A stretch of DNA of 64,000 nt from Polaribacter aquimarinus (GCF_003129485.1 NZ_QFFG01000001.1:558001-622000); one strand, 5' to 3'; counted from the first letter of the stretch, positions 46,878-56,563 are shown. The notes: a model not told the origin generated them from the letters alone. Numbers and translations: made by a program.

Positions 46878-49800
46878 TTATCTTTTATAAATTTCAAATT
46901 CAGAAATCATTGGTTTTTTCTTTGCATCTGCTATAAACAATCTACATTTCGATGTTGTAATTGCTTTAAAATCATGAGACTTATTGGCTCCGCAGTAAGT
47001 TCCGCTAACAATATCTTTCCATACACCATTTTCAAAATATTGAATCTTATATTTCGAAATATAATCTCCTTTTTCTTGAAGAACTACTCTATTAAATGTT
47101 TGCGGTTTAAACCACTCTATTTCTAGCCATTCGTTTAAAGTTGTATTTGCTTTCCATTGAGTTTCCTTATTTGTATCATTGGCTCTGAAAGCTTCAAAAA
47201 CAGGAAGTTTTTCTGATTGAATGGTCATGGAAGATGCATTCATGCGACCTATTAATGCTAAGTTATCGGGTTTATTAATAGGACCTGGATAAGTTACTTT
47301 TGGTAATTCATTTACTTTAAAATTATAAACACCAGAACCTACATTATAAATTACGTAATTACCCACTGCATCACTTTTTTCGGTCCCTAAGTATTTGATA
47401 TTCTCAACATCTTCTGCAATGATTTCACCTTCAAAAACATGTTTACTTTCTTTAGCAGGAATGTATATTTTGGCTGAAGTATTTACAGGAACTTCGATAT
47501 AATAAGTTGCATTTTCCTTTTCTTTTTTCCAGTTCACCACAATGTTTCCGTACATAGATTGGTAACTTGTATTTGCAAAAGTTAAATCCCTCACTGGTGA
47601 TGGTTTTACTATAAAGTGTTGCATTCCTAACTTTAATGGATCTGGTCGAATTCCCGCAAAACCTTTTATAAAATAACCACCAATACCTGTATAACAGGTA
47701 TGAATTTGACTATTACCAATTGCAGACCAACGCTCTGGCCATACGGTTTTACCTTGTTCTATAAAATATCCATAACTAGGGTGACGTTTATCTTTTAGAA
47801 GCTCATAAATTAAATCCATACGTTCTCCATATTCTGTAAAATAACGCGTGTATAATGCCTGACCAGAACTACCTGTATCGTAATATGGAAATTTATATAA
47901 AACTTGATCTACTAGATTATTGTATACTTTTTGTTTTTCAGCATCCGGAGTTACTCCAGAAATTAGCGCAAAAGCCTGATTTACTTGATGTCCTTTACCA
48001 TATTTTCCTGTACTAGCATCATAAATATTTTTATGAGTAGCTTTTCGTTGGACGTCTAAGCGTTTTTTAAAAACCTCAGCATCTTCTGTTTTGTTTAAAG
48101 TCTTTGCAATATTGAGGGCATTTTCTAACATAAATGCATATACACAGTTGTTAAAATGCGCCGATTCTGGCGAGTTACTTGATGTCCAAAAATTACCTCT
48201 AGGTGTGCACCAATCTCCCAAACCAGGAAATTCTAAAGAACCTCGTGTACCAATTTTTAGTGCGCCTCCCGTTTCATAATCTGAATGCTCGTATAACCAA
48301 TGCATCCATTTTTGTAGCGTTGGATAATGGTTTTCCAACAGTTTTTTATCGCCTAACATTCTGTAGGTTTCCCAAATGGTAATTGGGCTGTTTGCCATCC
48401 ACATTAAAAACTCAAAATCATCACCATTAATTACCGCTCTCATCTTACCATCTTCAGCTTGTGCGTCTTGCATAAATTGTGCGTACTGCGTCATATACGC
48501 CCCACTTTCAAAATTTGGTAGTGCATCTCCATACATAGCTGCTACGGTAACCTCTCCCCAACCACGGCGTTCTCTATGAGGACAATCTACCAATATACCA
48601 TCAATAGTATTGGCGATATAGGTATTTAAATTTACCTGATAAATTTGATTTAATAATTTACTAGAGCTTTCAAACTGACTAATTTGCTTACGATTATTAG
48701 TAATTACATAGCCTTTAATATCTTTCAATTCTGGTTTATAATTGATACCACTAACTGTTACCCATCTTCCTCCTGCCAAATTAAAACGATTGGTAAAATG
48801 CCCTTTTCCAGTTTTATCAAAAACATACTTGCTTTGTTGGTTCCAAGAGGATACAACTTCTTTATGGTCAGCAATTTTAAAAGTAATGGTATCTCCTGCT
48901 TTTCCATTAAAAAGGTTCATTTCAAAATACCCTGTGTAATTTTCACCCATATCAATTACATAATCGTCATCTTGATTCTTATAAACATCAATAGGAATAA
49001 CCTCCCTAAACTTTACTTGTGGCTCTACTATTTGAGCACTTAAGGCAGCAGTAATTCTACTAGTTGGATGACTTGCATCTGTACTGGGTACTACAACTGC
49101 TCCTTTTGGGCCAAGGTTTATATTGGCAACTCCAACTTCTTGAGCTTTGTCATTGTCAAAAACAACTGCATTTTCCCAATTAGAGTCGTCATAATCTGAT
49201 GTATTCCAATTATCTTCTCTTAAACGTTCATCAATAATTTCTCCCCCAAAATCTAAAATATCCCAAGGTCCAATATATGAGCTAAAACTTTTTTTACACT
49301 TCCAAGAAGCATCTGTTTTTAACAGTATATTTTTATCTATTAAATTAATATCAGCCTGTGCTTTAAACACAAAAGGCGCATCATAATAAGCTTTAACTCT
49401 TCCCCATCTTGCCCAACCTGCTGCATGCCAAATACCTATTACATTATCTCCCTTTTTGAGGAATTTTTTTATATCATAAGTTAAATATGGAAGTCTTTTT
49501 TTTAAGAATGAATAAACAGGATTCATAACAGCATTACTAACTTTTTCACCATTAACGTAAACTTCGTGGTAACCAAAAGAAGCCACACTAATAAAACCTG
49601 ATTGTGGGTTTTCTTCTAATGAAAAATTCTTTCTATACCAATTGTGCTCTTTTTTGTTCTGACCTTTTTTGTAAATCCACTCTCCTTTCCAATCAGATTG
49701 TTTTAGTAATCCCATAGAAAAATTTGCGATTTTACTCCATTGAGAACTTTTATTTAATGTATCCCAAACCTTTACTTTCCAAAAATACTGTTGTGCTGAT

Positions 49801-50147
49801 TGTAAATCACTGCCATCATATTTTATATTTACTGACTCATTTGAGGTTATTTTTCCAGAATTCCAAACATCTCCAATATTATTGGATAAATTTTCTAAAG
49901 TACTTGCTACCAAAATTTGATAAGCAGTTTGTTTTTGACCTCGAACATTTGTTTTATCTACTAATTGCCAACTTAGTCTAGGTAATGTATTATCTAAACC
50001 TAAAGGGTTAGAACGATATTCTGTTTTTAATTCTTCGATTTTTATGACTGATAATGATTCACAACTTAAAAGTGTAAACACTATAATCAGGATAACTAAA
50101 GAAATTATAATTTTAAATCTGTTTTTTTTAGATTTTTGAGTTTTCAT
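46878..50147 (-). CDS. GH78 alpha-L-rhamnosidase with C-terminal discoidin-like domain (second copy)
   Basis: The start at 50147 (MKTQKSKKN) is chosen over an upstream ATG at 50165 because the latter overlaps an inverted-repeat arm and gives a poor signal peptide. The chosen start gives a basic N-terminus, a hydrophobic stretch and a lipobox-like LSC. Architecture and motifs equal those of the paralogue at 38753-41989: acid motif DCPHRERRGWGEV near residue 524, base motif TVWPERWSAIGNSQIHT, and a terminal discoidin-like domain from about 970. An extra 15-20 residues (GPKGAVVVPSTDASHP) are inserted near residue 355. It is the first gene of the long minus-strand block and lies opposite the AraC regulator, so its promoter is the likely main control point. 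Confidence 0.9.
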   Translation of the reverse strand: MKTQKSKKNRFKIIISLVILIIVFTLLSCESLSVIKIEELKTEYRSNPLGLDNTLPRLSWQLVDKTNVRGQKQTAYQILVASTLENLSNNIGDVWNSGKITSNESVNIKYDGSDLQSAQQYFWKVKVWDTLNKSSQWSKIANFSMGLLKQSDWKGEWIYKKGQNKKEHNWYRKNFSLEENPQSGFISVASFGYHEVYVNGEKVSNAVMNPVYSFLKKRLPYLTYDIKKFLKKGDNVIGIWHAAGWARWGRVKAYYDAPFVFKAQADINLIDKNILLKTDASWKCKKSFSSYIGPWDILDFGGEIIDERLREDNWNTSDYDDSNWENAVVFDNDKAQEVGVANINLGPKGAVVVPSTDASHPTSRITAALSAQIVEPQVKFREVIPIDVYKNQDDDYVIDMGENYTGYFEMNLFNGKAGDTITFKIADHKEVVSSWNQQSKYVFDKTGKGHFTNRFNLAGGRWVTVSGINYKPELKDIKGYVITNNRKQISQFESSSKLLNQIYQVNLNTYIANTIDGILVDCPHRERRGWGEVTVAAMYGDALPNFESGAYMTQYAQFMQDAQAEDGKMRAVINGDDFEFLMWMANSPITIWETYRMLGDKKLLENHYPTLQKWMHWLYEHSDYETGGALKIGTRGSLEFPGLGDWCTPRGNFWTSSNSPESAHFNNCVYAFMLENALNIAKTLNKTEDAEVFKKRLDVQRKATHKNIYDASTGKYGKGHQVNQAFALISGVTPDAEKQKVYNNLVDQVLYKFPYYDTGSSGQALYTRYFTEYGERMDLIYELLKDKRHPSYGYFIEQGKTVWPERWSAIGNSQIHTCYTGIGGYFIKGFAGIRPDPLKLGMQHFIVKPSPVRDLTFANTSYQSMYGNIVVNWKKEKENATYYIEVPVNTSAKIYIPAKESKHVFEGEIIAEDVENIKYLGTEKSDAVGNYVIYNVGSGVYNFKVNELPKVTYPGPINKPDNLALIGRMNASSMTIQSEKLPVFEAFRANDTNKETQWKANTTLNEWLEIEWFKPQTFNRVVLQEKGDYISKYKIQYFENGVWKDIVSGTYCGANKSHDFKAITTSKCRLFIADAKKKPMISEFEIYKR

Positions 50148-50164
50148 AGTATTATAGCTAAACA

Positions 50165-50243
50165 TTACATCAGTATTATACCAAGTATTCTATAAATGTA
50201 GGTTTAATCTTCTATTTCACTATCCTGTATAATACTGATGTAA
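50165..50243. promoter_or_regulatory. 17-base perfect inverted repeat in the araC/GH78 divergent promoter
   Basis: TTACATCAGTATTATAC (50165-50181) is exactly repeated in reverse complement as GTATAATACTGATGTAA (50227-50243), with 45 bases between. The right arm overlaps a tandem ATCCTG/ATACTG box. The arms are long enough to be a pair of operators that could be bridged, or a leader hairpin on a minus-strand transcript if one starts upstream. Confidence 0.65.
50193..50237 (-). promoter_or_regulatory. Tandem ATCCTG/ATACTG boxes and -7-like element before the long GH78 gene
   Basis: ATCCTG (50222-50227) and ATACTG (50232-50237) are ten bases apart. TACATTTA (minus strand, 50193-50200) starts 21 bases beyond the proximal box, matching the other box promoters. 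The predicted transcript start would fall between 50147 and about 50190, which supports the start codon at 50147. Confidence 0.55.
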
Positions 50244-50304
50244 AGCCAAGATTAATAGTTAATTGTTGTTGATTGTAAATTTCTAAGATAATTATGGTAT
50301 TATC

Positions 50305-50342
50305 AATTGACAATTTGATATATTAGTTACACAAAATGATAT
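50305..50342. promoter_or_regulatory. 38-base conserved element, copy 2
   Basis: This is identical to 19451-19488 at 34 of 38 positions, including both TGATAT half-sites 21 bases apart. It reaches into the first bases of the araC start codon, so binding could repress araC translation-initiation-region transcription while acting upstream of the divergent GH78 gene, 158 bases away. Confidence 0.6.
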
Positions 50343-51225
50343 GAATAATACCTACAGAAAATATTTAATTACATCTGATAAAGACAAAAATTGGGGGTTT
50401 TACATTAACAATCTAGGACGAAATGTTATAAAAAAAGACGCCGAATATCCTGCTTTAGATCATCCAGATCAATATCTTTTTACTTGGAAAAATGGAAGAA
50501 TATTAAATGAATTCCATATTGTCTTAATTACAAAAGGCGAAGGAGTTCTTGAAAGCAAAGCAACAGGAAAATTAAAAGTTACTGATGGTGATGTTTTTTT
50601 ACTATTTCCAGGGATTTGGCACAGATATAAACCTAACAAAAAAACCGGCTGGACTGAACGTTGGGTGGGTTTTTCTGGAGAAATAGCCAATCAATTTTTA
50701 AATAACGGTTTTTTTAATGCTCAAAGCCCTATTATTTCTAAATGTAACAAGCCTTCTATCTTACATTATTTTAATACTCTTTTTAAATTATTTGATGAAA
50801 CCCCTTATGGTTATCAACATTTGGCTTCTGGAGTTTGTCTTCAATTGATGGCAGAATTACACAATATTAAAAGTGCTGGGAACAATATAGATCACATAAA
50901 TTCTATGGTTTCTTCTGCAAAAAGTGTAATGTACAAAAACATAAATACAACTATTAATTTAAAAGAAATTGCTTCTGATTTAAAAGTGAGTTATTCTAAA
51001 TTTAGAATAGATTTTAAAAAACAAACTGGTGTCTCACCATTACAATATTACTTACTACTTAAGATTGAAAAATCAAAAGAATTATTATTAAATACTGACA
51101 AGTCTCAAAAAGAAATTGCTTTCGAATTGGGTTTTGAATCAGATGTTTATTTTAATCGACTCTTTAAAAGAAAAACAGGATTGGCTCCTGGTATATTTAG
51201 AAACTCTAAAGCTAGCATTAACTAA
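50341..51225 (+). CDS. AraC-family transcription regulator
   Basis: This is a cytoplasmic DNA-binding protein with an N-terminal cupin-like ligand domain (about 40-150, with DGDVFLLFPGIWHRYKP) and a C-terminal double helix-turn-helix (about 190-290). The latter has INLKEIASDLKVSYSKFR and QKEIAFELGFESDVYFNRLFKRKTG, both standard. It is the only specific regulator next to the locus, transcribed away from the 47-kb enzyme block, and probably senses a rhamnose-containing oligosaccharide or rhamnose itself. The direct-repeat boxes spaced at ten bases and the 21-base TGATAT repeats are candidate targets. Its last bases overlap the end of the converging gene by eight bases. Confidence 0.9.
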   Translation: MNNTYRKYLITSDKDKNWGFYINNLGRNVIKKDAEYPALDHPDQYLFTWKNGRILNEFHIVLITKGEGVLESKATGKLKVTDGDVFLLFPGIWHRYKPNKKTGWTERWVGFSGEIANQFLNNGFFNAQSPIISKCNKPSILHYFNTLFKLFDETPYGYQHLASGVCLQLMAELHNIKSAGNNIDHINSMVSSAKSVMYKNINTTINLKEIASDLKVSYSKFRIDFKKQTGVSPLQYYLLLKIEKSKELLLNTDKSQKEIAFELGFESDVYFNRLFKRKTGLAPGIFRNSKASIN

Positions 51226-53134
51226 CTTGAACTGTTATTTCTAAACTTTTTGTTCCTTCTTCAAAATAAACTTCTAAAGGCAAAGCCTCAACTCCTGGCA
51301 CCATATTAAAAGTTCTTTTTCCTGAAATTTCTTTCACTTTAATTGGAGCATTAGCTTTAATAGTTACCAATCCTTCAGGTTTATGAATCGTAATTTCATT
51401 TTTATTAATATTTGTTACAACTTCGCTTGAAGGTGAAACGATTGGTAATACAAAAGCGGTTTGCTCTGCAATATCTTGTTTTGTATTTACTCTTATTTCT
51501 ACTCTCTCTATATTACAATTATAAACAATATCAAACGCAGAAGCAGTACCTGTAATTTCTTTTCTGTCTACATTTTTCAACTTTGTATTTGCTACCAATT
51601 CAACAGTTCCATTTTCGTCTTTAGAAGCAATAGTTACTGGTAAATCATATAAGTTTGTGTACCAAATAGTATCTTTAAAAACCTCAACTCTAGGTGTTAA
51701 ACAAATATCTTTTCCGGGTTGCAGTTGTTGATTATTTTTCTCTACCATGTGATATTCTGCCATACTTGCAGCACACAATAAACCTACTTTATTATGATAT
51801 AAAACACCTAAGGCACCTCCTGAAGCTTGACGGAAATCGTATTTATAGTGGTATTCTGCATCATAAGCACTTACAGTTCCTCTCCAGTCTCCTCTCGCAA
51901 AAAGAAAAACATCTAAATCTTTAAAGTGTTTTACGCCATCTGCTGTAGTTCTAGGAAGATTAGTATTTGAATTAATTTCTGGTAAATGACCCCAATGATC
52001 TAGTAAAGCTGCCAAAGGTTTAGCATGCGTAAATGTGTGATGCACACAAGGTGGAATTCCTGCTTCAATAAAACCTGGACCACCGTGAATTAATCCATCT
52101 GCAGTACAACGTTGTAGTAATTCTGTATTTTTTACAGCAGCAGTTCCAAATACAGGATTGATGTGCGCCATCATTCCAAATGCAGGTTGGCTACCATCGC
52201 AAGTTCTACTTCCCCAATAACTCCATTTATACATTCTGTTACCCCAACTGTTGTCCCAAGCTCCATCTGGTAACATAAATTCTAAATGACTGTTTAACGA
52301 TTTTGTAAGAATTAGTAATAGCTCTTCGTCTTTTTCTTTAAGCGCATACATGACTAAACTATTCAGCGTTTCTTCTACATTATAACCTAAATCTACTCCA
52401 TGCAATCCTTTTTCACTTAATTTACTTGAACTCTTTTTACATTCCCCAAATAACAAACCTTCATTTGCTGTAAAGTAAACTTTTACTTCTTTAGCTAATT
52501 TTTTACTCTTCGCTTTAAAATCATCTCTTTTTACAACATTACCAATTAGATTTAAACCGTAAACAGCGGTTCCTGGGTAATTGATATTGGTAAAATCAAT
52601 GGTAAACGTATTATAAATATATTGTCCTGCTTTTTCTAAACGTTTGGTCCAAGCCGCTCGAGTTTCATCATCTAAAACATGTCCATGATAATACAATGCT
52701 TCTGCTAAAGCAATGGCACCAAATACAGTAATTCCTTTCCAAGATTTTGGATTTTTAATTACCGTCCAAGCTCCATTTTCTTGAGAAACATTATTTTCTG
52801 CCCAAAGCATTACTAATTTTGCTCCTTCAACATATTTTGGATCTCCTGTTTTATCTGCCATATATAAAAAAGGGTAAACAGCATCCATACAACGTCCGTG
52901 AATATGAGAACAAGAAGGGCACCCTAAAGCACCATGTTCATCTATATTTGATGGATTATTGATTTGTACTTTTAGCATACCATCAGTCCAATCTTTTAAA
53001 AGACCCGAAATTAAATTTTTAAATTCCAGAGAGTGTTCTGGATGGTTAGTACAAGCATTTAAAAAACCTGACATTGGTAATGACAAACCTACACCTGCTA
53101 TTGCTGATAGTTGCAAAAAGTTTCGTCTTTTCAT
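51218..53134 (-). CDS. Tat-exported alpha/alpha-barrel-like protein, candidate polysaccharide lyase or hydrolase
   Basis: The N-terminus KRRNFLQLSAIAG is a twin-arginine signal with lipobox-like NAC near residue 28. The N-terminal two thirds (about 40-400) are helical and look like an alpha/alpha toroid: a helix pair pattern with HGRCMDAVYPFLYMA near 79, WTKRLEKAGQYIYN near 160 and a long aromatic-rich segment. HHTFTHAKPLAALLDHWGHLP near residue 365 has several conserved-looking His. A beta-sandwich follows to residue 638. This is the arrangement of many uronate-directed lyases (two-domain toroid plus sandwich). I do not recognise the exact family. Tandem boxes lie 49-65 bases before the start, the same distance as for the GH-A gene. 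Confidence 0.6.
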   Translation of the reverse strand: MKRRNFLQLSAIAGVGLSLPMSGFLNACTNHPEHSLEFKNLISGLLKDWTDGMLKVQINNPSNIDEHGALGCPSCSHIHGRCMDAVYPFLYMADKTGDPKYVEGAKLVMLWAENNVSQENGAWTVIKNPKSWKGITVFGAIALAEALYYHGHVLDDETRAAWTKRLEKAGQYIYNTFTIDFTNINYPGTAVYGLNLIGNVVKRDDFKAKSKKLAKEVKVYFTANEGLLFGECKKSSSKLSEKGLHGVDLGYNVEETLNSLVMYALKEKDEELLLILTKSLNSHLEFMLPDGAWDNSWGNRMYKWSYWGSRTCDGSQPAFGMMAHINPVFGTAAVKNTELLQRCTADGLIHGGPGFIEAGIPPCVHHTFTHAKPLAALLDHWGHLPEINSNTNLPRTTADGVKHFKDLDVFLFARGDWRGTVSAYDAEYHYKYDFRQASGGALGVLYHNKVGLLCAASMAEYHMVEKNNQQLQPGKDICLTPRVEVFKDTIWYTNLYDLPVTIASKDENGTVELVANTKLKNVDRKEITGTASAFDIVYNCNIERVEIRVNTKQDIAEQTAFVLPIVSPSSEVVTNINKNEITIHKPEGLVTIKANAPIKVKEISGKRTFNMVPGVEALPLEVYFEEGTKSLEITVQVS

Positions 53135-53154
53135 TTAAATTCTATTTTAAAGTT

Positions 53155-53199
53155 TGAAATTATGAAGATTTTGTTAAAAATCTATCCTGTTTCATCCTG
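53155..53199 (-). promoter_or_regulatory. Tandem ATCCTG boxes before the Tat-exported toroid gene
   Basis: ATCCTG occurs at 53184-53189 and 53194-53199, ten bases apart. TAATTTCA (minus strand, 53155-53162) lies 21 bases beyond; it fits a relaxed -7 element only in part. Confidence 0.55.
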
Positions 53200-53204
53200 A
53201 TTCA

Positions 53205-53244
53205 TAAAAATAAAAAAGCCAGAAGAAATTTATTCCTCTGGCTT
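53205..53244 (-). terminator. Rho-independent terminator of the propeller-enzyme gene
   Basis: On the minus strand AAGCCAGA and TCTGGCTT form an eight-base stem (plus positions 53216-53223 and 53237-53244) followed by a long T-tract. It lies just after the stop at 53266 and before the next promoter boxes, so the propeller gene ends its transcript here. Confidence 0.75.
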
Positions 53245-53265
53245 ATGTAAACTCTAAACCTTTTT

Positions 53266-56200
53266 TTATTTGATAATTAGTTTAGTTTGATATACTTTAT
53301 TATTTTCTGCTAAAGCCTTGACGAAATACACTCCTGATGATAAATTATGACCTGATTTAACTTCAATAATACCATTATTCGTAGCGTTTTTATATACTAC
53401 TTTACCTAACATATTATAAATTTCAATTTTTGCATTATTAATATTTTGAAATTTTAAAGTAAAATTATCCTTTGCAGGATTTGGATACACTCTTATATAA
53501 GTTTTAAGCAATTCTTCATTTGAAACACTTAATGGTTGACTTGTTGGTAATACTTGCCACTTACTTCTTGCATCTGTTTCATCAACAGCTTTAGTAATTA
53601 CACTTCCATTTTCATCATGATATAAAAAACGTCCAGTTGTACCCGCTTCAAAACGATATGTTTTGTCTGTTTCATTATAATGTGATGTCCAAACTTTATC
53701 TCCATCTGTAGCAGGTGGAGCTTTTGTTGTACTCACCACAAGATAAGCACCCGTTGCAAAACCTGCACCTGTAGCACGTATAATACCACTTTCCATATTA
53801 TCTATATTAATAAAGTTTGTTCCAGAGACTTCTATTATTTGCCACTGTCTAGACTTATTACCAGTTGCATCATGCATTACAACAGGTTGCGCACTAGATG
53901 TTCCTTCTCCTAAAAATTTACCTGTTGCGACATTTCTAAACCAGAAAATATTATCTGAACCTCCGCCGCCACTAGTAGCATTACCTATTACCATACGATC
54001 GAAGTTAAAACCACCTACTTCTCCTACAACTCTAATTTTTTGTACTCCTTTTTGAAGTGTAATTGTTGTTTTTGTAGATAAAAACCTCGTTAAATTTGGA
54101 GTTTTATTAAGCGTAATAGATTTTAGTAGCGTAGAGCCTTTCATTATTTTTAACTTTTTCCCAGTTGCAGGAGTTGCAGCAAAAATTTCTAATGGATAAT
54201 CACCATCTTCTGGTACGTTAATAGTATACTCTGCATAATCATTTGTTTCCCAAGAATTTAAATAAAACACCGAATTACTCCATCTAGTAACATTTACTCC
54301 ACTTTTTGAGGTATAATGTTCAGCTTCAATTTCTACTGGAATTTGATGTGTTTTGGCTTTAACTGTAATGGTTTTTGAAGCTTGAGCAGCCGTAAAATAC
54401 TCATTCCCAGTATCTGAAACTGTTATCGTTGCTGTTCCTGCACCTAAAGCATGTCTTACATTATTACTCCAAACAATAACTACCTGGTTATTAGGAGCTA
54501 CAAATCTTAGTTGAGCATCAGGGTTATTACTTGTTGCCACCAAACTAAAAGCAGGATCTCCTGAGGTTACCGATGGAATATTTTGAAAAGTAATTTCTTG
54601 CTTACGTTTTGGTACTAATAATTGATATCCTACAATTGGAGCTGCATTATAGGTTTCATTACCAAGCTGCAATGCATTAATGGTAGTTTTTCCTGCACGT
54701 TTCACTTGCAATTTACCATCCACAATAACTGCAACTTCTGTGTCAGTACTTTCATAAATTACTGGTAAGCCTGAACTAGCAGTGGCATTCAAAATTTCAT
54801 CAGCACTTCCCCAAACATAATTAGTTGTAGCCAAACTAAAATTAATAGTTTGATTAGATTTCGATGCATTTGCATTTACCACTAAGGTTTGTGAAACTTC
54901 TGGTGCATTATCATAAGTACCATCACCTTTTTGACTTGCAACAATGTTACAAGAACCTACTCCCATAATTTTTACTTTATTCCCATCTACAATACGTGCA
55001 ATATTTGTATTTGATGATTCGAATGAAACTGGAAGACTAGAACTTGAAGAAGCATTTAATGTAAAATCAGCATCTCCTTCTGTTTTTTCTCCTAAAGCAT
55101 TAAAACTTATGGTTTGTGGTGTATATTCTTCTTTTTCTAATTTAAACACAAAACAATGTACAGGAACTTCTGCGCTATTTTTTACTTCACTAAAAACAAC
55201 AGCAATAATTCCATCATTCATTATTGTTAAACTCTTTTTTACACTTAAGCCAATACTTTTTCTAAAGTCCTCACGCCAAGTATAAGTGCCTGCCAAAGCA
55301 CTAGTTACTATGAAATTACCTCCAGAAATATTAAATTTATACATTCGTTTACCATAAAATATACCTAAAGAGCCTTTATTTCTATCTTCCTTAAATTCGG
55401 TTTCACCATCTTTCTTAAGATAATTATAAGGATTTGTATTTTTAGGTTTTTGATACATATATATATCATTCTTTGGTGAAATAGCCACTTGAGGCCCACC
55501 TGCCCAACCTGCTTTATCTGGTACACTACGAGGATCTGCTATTAAAAACGGTGCGTGATCTGTAATAGGTAAATCATAACTCTTACCATCTACAGTAGTT
55601 GCTTTATTGTTCATTCTTTCACCTAATTCCATTAGATGAACACCTTCATTTAATGTTGTCGGTGATTCTGCCCAACGTGGTGAATATGCATAATAAAATT
55701 TACCATTAATAAAATGAGCACTTCCATAAGCAAAGTGTCTTTCTCCTTGAGAAACTGATGCACCTCTACCTCTAATGATAGTCGTTTCAGGAGACCAAGT
55801 ATTTCCATTATAATAAGTCATAATAATGTCTCCACCAACTGCAGAACCTAATCTTCTTTCAAAATACATTTCGCCTTTGTCATTGTTAAATAAATCTGGG
55901 TAAGTTACACTAGTTATCTTTTTTCCAGGAATTAAATAATTTTGCTGAGGTAAAAAGTTTGCTGCTGTAAAATCATTATCAGGACCATAAGCAATATTTT
56001 TCTTAGACCTTATATAGTTTAAATCTTCATTATGGTGATCAAACATTAGATGTACAGTACCATCTATAGGTGAAACACCTACATTTGTTGTTAAATGGGT
56101 ATCTCCTTTACCCCCCACCAAACTTAACTTTGCTGGTAATGCTACATGTACCCATGCACCTTCTCCAATTTTTTTTCTTGAAATCATTAAAGTACGGTCT

Positions 56201-56463
56201 GCCCAACCTCCTCTATACCAAGTATAGAATACAAAGCCATTTGATACTTTCATACAATTACCATGTGGGTTTATACTTGCTCCATAATGGTATGGTTTTG
56301 GGTCATCTGCTTTCCAAAAATAAAATGCTTTATCTGTTATTTTTGAATTTTCTAAAAAAGTTACTTGTGCAGAAACTTTGTTTGGTATTAATAGAAAGAC
56401 ATATAAAAGCATTAAAAATAAAATGCTTTTTTGGTTAGGTTTTAATTTAGTACTGGTAATCAT
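53266..56463 (-). CDS. Secreted BNR-type beta-propeller enzyme with Ig-like, CBM and type IX tail
   Basis: The start at 56463 gives a normal signal peptide; an ATG at 56487 is also open. Residues about 35-445 form a BNR-4-type propeller (HYGASINPHGNCMKV, LMFDHHNEDLNYIRS, SVTYPDLF). Propellers of this kind include ulvan lyases of PL24/PL25 and the GH145 rhamnohydrolase. Three Ig-like repeats follow (about 455-705), then a CBM6/35-like domain with IEAEHY (about 715-835), a trefoil-like module (about 842-980) shared with the next gene, and a type IX sorting tail (YPNPAKDNF, about 1000-1065). An extracellular action on the polymer is likely, but the exact reaction is not settled. It is a single-gene unit with its own promoter boxes and terminator. 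Confidence 0.75.
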   Translation of the reverse strand: MITSTKLKPNQKSILFLMLLYVFLLIPNKVSAQVTFLENSKITDKAFYFWKADDPKPYHYGASINPHGNCMKVSNGFVFYTWYRGGWADRTLMISRKKIGEGAWVHVALPAKLSLVGGKGDTHLTTNVGVSPIDGTVHLMFDHHNEDLNYIRSKKNIAYGPDNDFTAANFLPQQNYLIPGKKITSVTYPDLFNNDKGEMYFERRLGSAVGGDIIMTYYNGNTWSPETTIIRGRGASVSQGERHFAYGSAHFINGKFYYAYSPRWAESPTTLNEGVHLMELGERMNNKATTVDGKSYDLPITDHAPFLIADPRSVPDKAGWAGGPQVAISPKNDIYMYQKPKNTNPYNYLKKDGETEFKEDRNKGSLGIFYGKRMYKFNISGGNFIVTSALAGTYTWREDFRKSIGLSVKKSLTIMNDGIIAVVFSEVKNSAEVPVHCFVFKLEKEEYTPQTISFNALGEKTEGDADFTLNASSSSSLPVSFESSNTNIARIVDGNKVKIMGVGSCNIVASQKGDGTYDNAPEVSQTLVVNANASKSNQTINFSLATTNYVWGSADEILNATASSGLPVIYESTDTEVAVIVDGKLQVKRAGKTTINALQLGNETYNAAPIVGYQLLVPKRKQEITFQNIPSVTSGDPAFSLVATSNNPDAQLRFVAPNNQVVIVWSNNVRHALGAGTATITVSDTGNEYFTAAQASKTITVKAKTHQIPVEIEAEHYTSKSGVNVTRWSNSVFYLNSWETNDYAEYTINVPEDGDYPLEIFAATPATGKKLKIMKGSTLLKSITLNKTPNLTRFLSTKTTITLQKGVQKIRVVGEVGGFNFDRMVIGNATSGGGGSDNIFWFRNVATGKFLGEGTSSAQPVVMHDATGNKSRQWQIIEVSGTNFINIDNMESGIIRATGAGFATGAYLVVSTTKAPPATDGDKVWTSHYNETDKTYRFEAGTTGRFLYHDENGSVITKAVDETDARSKWQVLPTSQPLSVSNEELLKTYIRVYPNPAKDNFTLKFQNINNAKIEIYNMLGKVVYKNATNNGIIEVKSGHNLSSGVYFVKALAENNKVYQTKLIIK

Positions 56464-56499
56464 AATTACTAGAAGATTTAGTATCAATTTACAAAGTTA

Positions 56500-56544
56500 T
56501 AAATTTATAAATTTTGATAAAAAAAAGCATCCTGAGGTATCCTG
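56500..56544 (-). promoter_or_regulatory. Tandem ATCCTG boxes before the propeller-enzyme gene
   Basis: ATCCTG occurs at 56529-56534 and 56539-56544. TAAATTTA (minus, 56500-56507) begins 21 bases further on; the perfect -7-like TAACTTTG lies eight bases beyond (56492-56499). Either would put the transcript start before 56463 but at or after 56487, which argues for the shorter protein. Confidence 0.6.
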
Positions 56545-56563
56545 CAGAAAAAAAACATTAAAC

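Noticed and set aside
48684..49043. 119-codon open frame on the plus strand
   Set aside because: It lies wholly within the GH78 gene in another frame and has the composition expected of an antisense shadow.
50165..50243. Inverted repeat as ends of a small mobile element
   Set aside because: There is no target duplication and no gene between the arms; the placement in a divergent promoter fits operators better.
56070..56438. 122-codon hydrophobic open frame on the plus strand
   Set aside because: It is antisense to the propeller enzyme; its Leu-rich reading is the complement of Asn/Lys codons.
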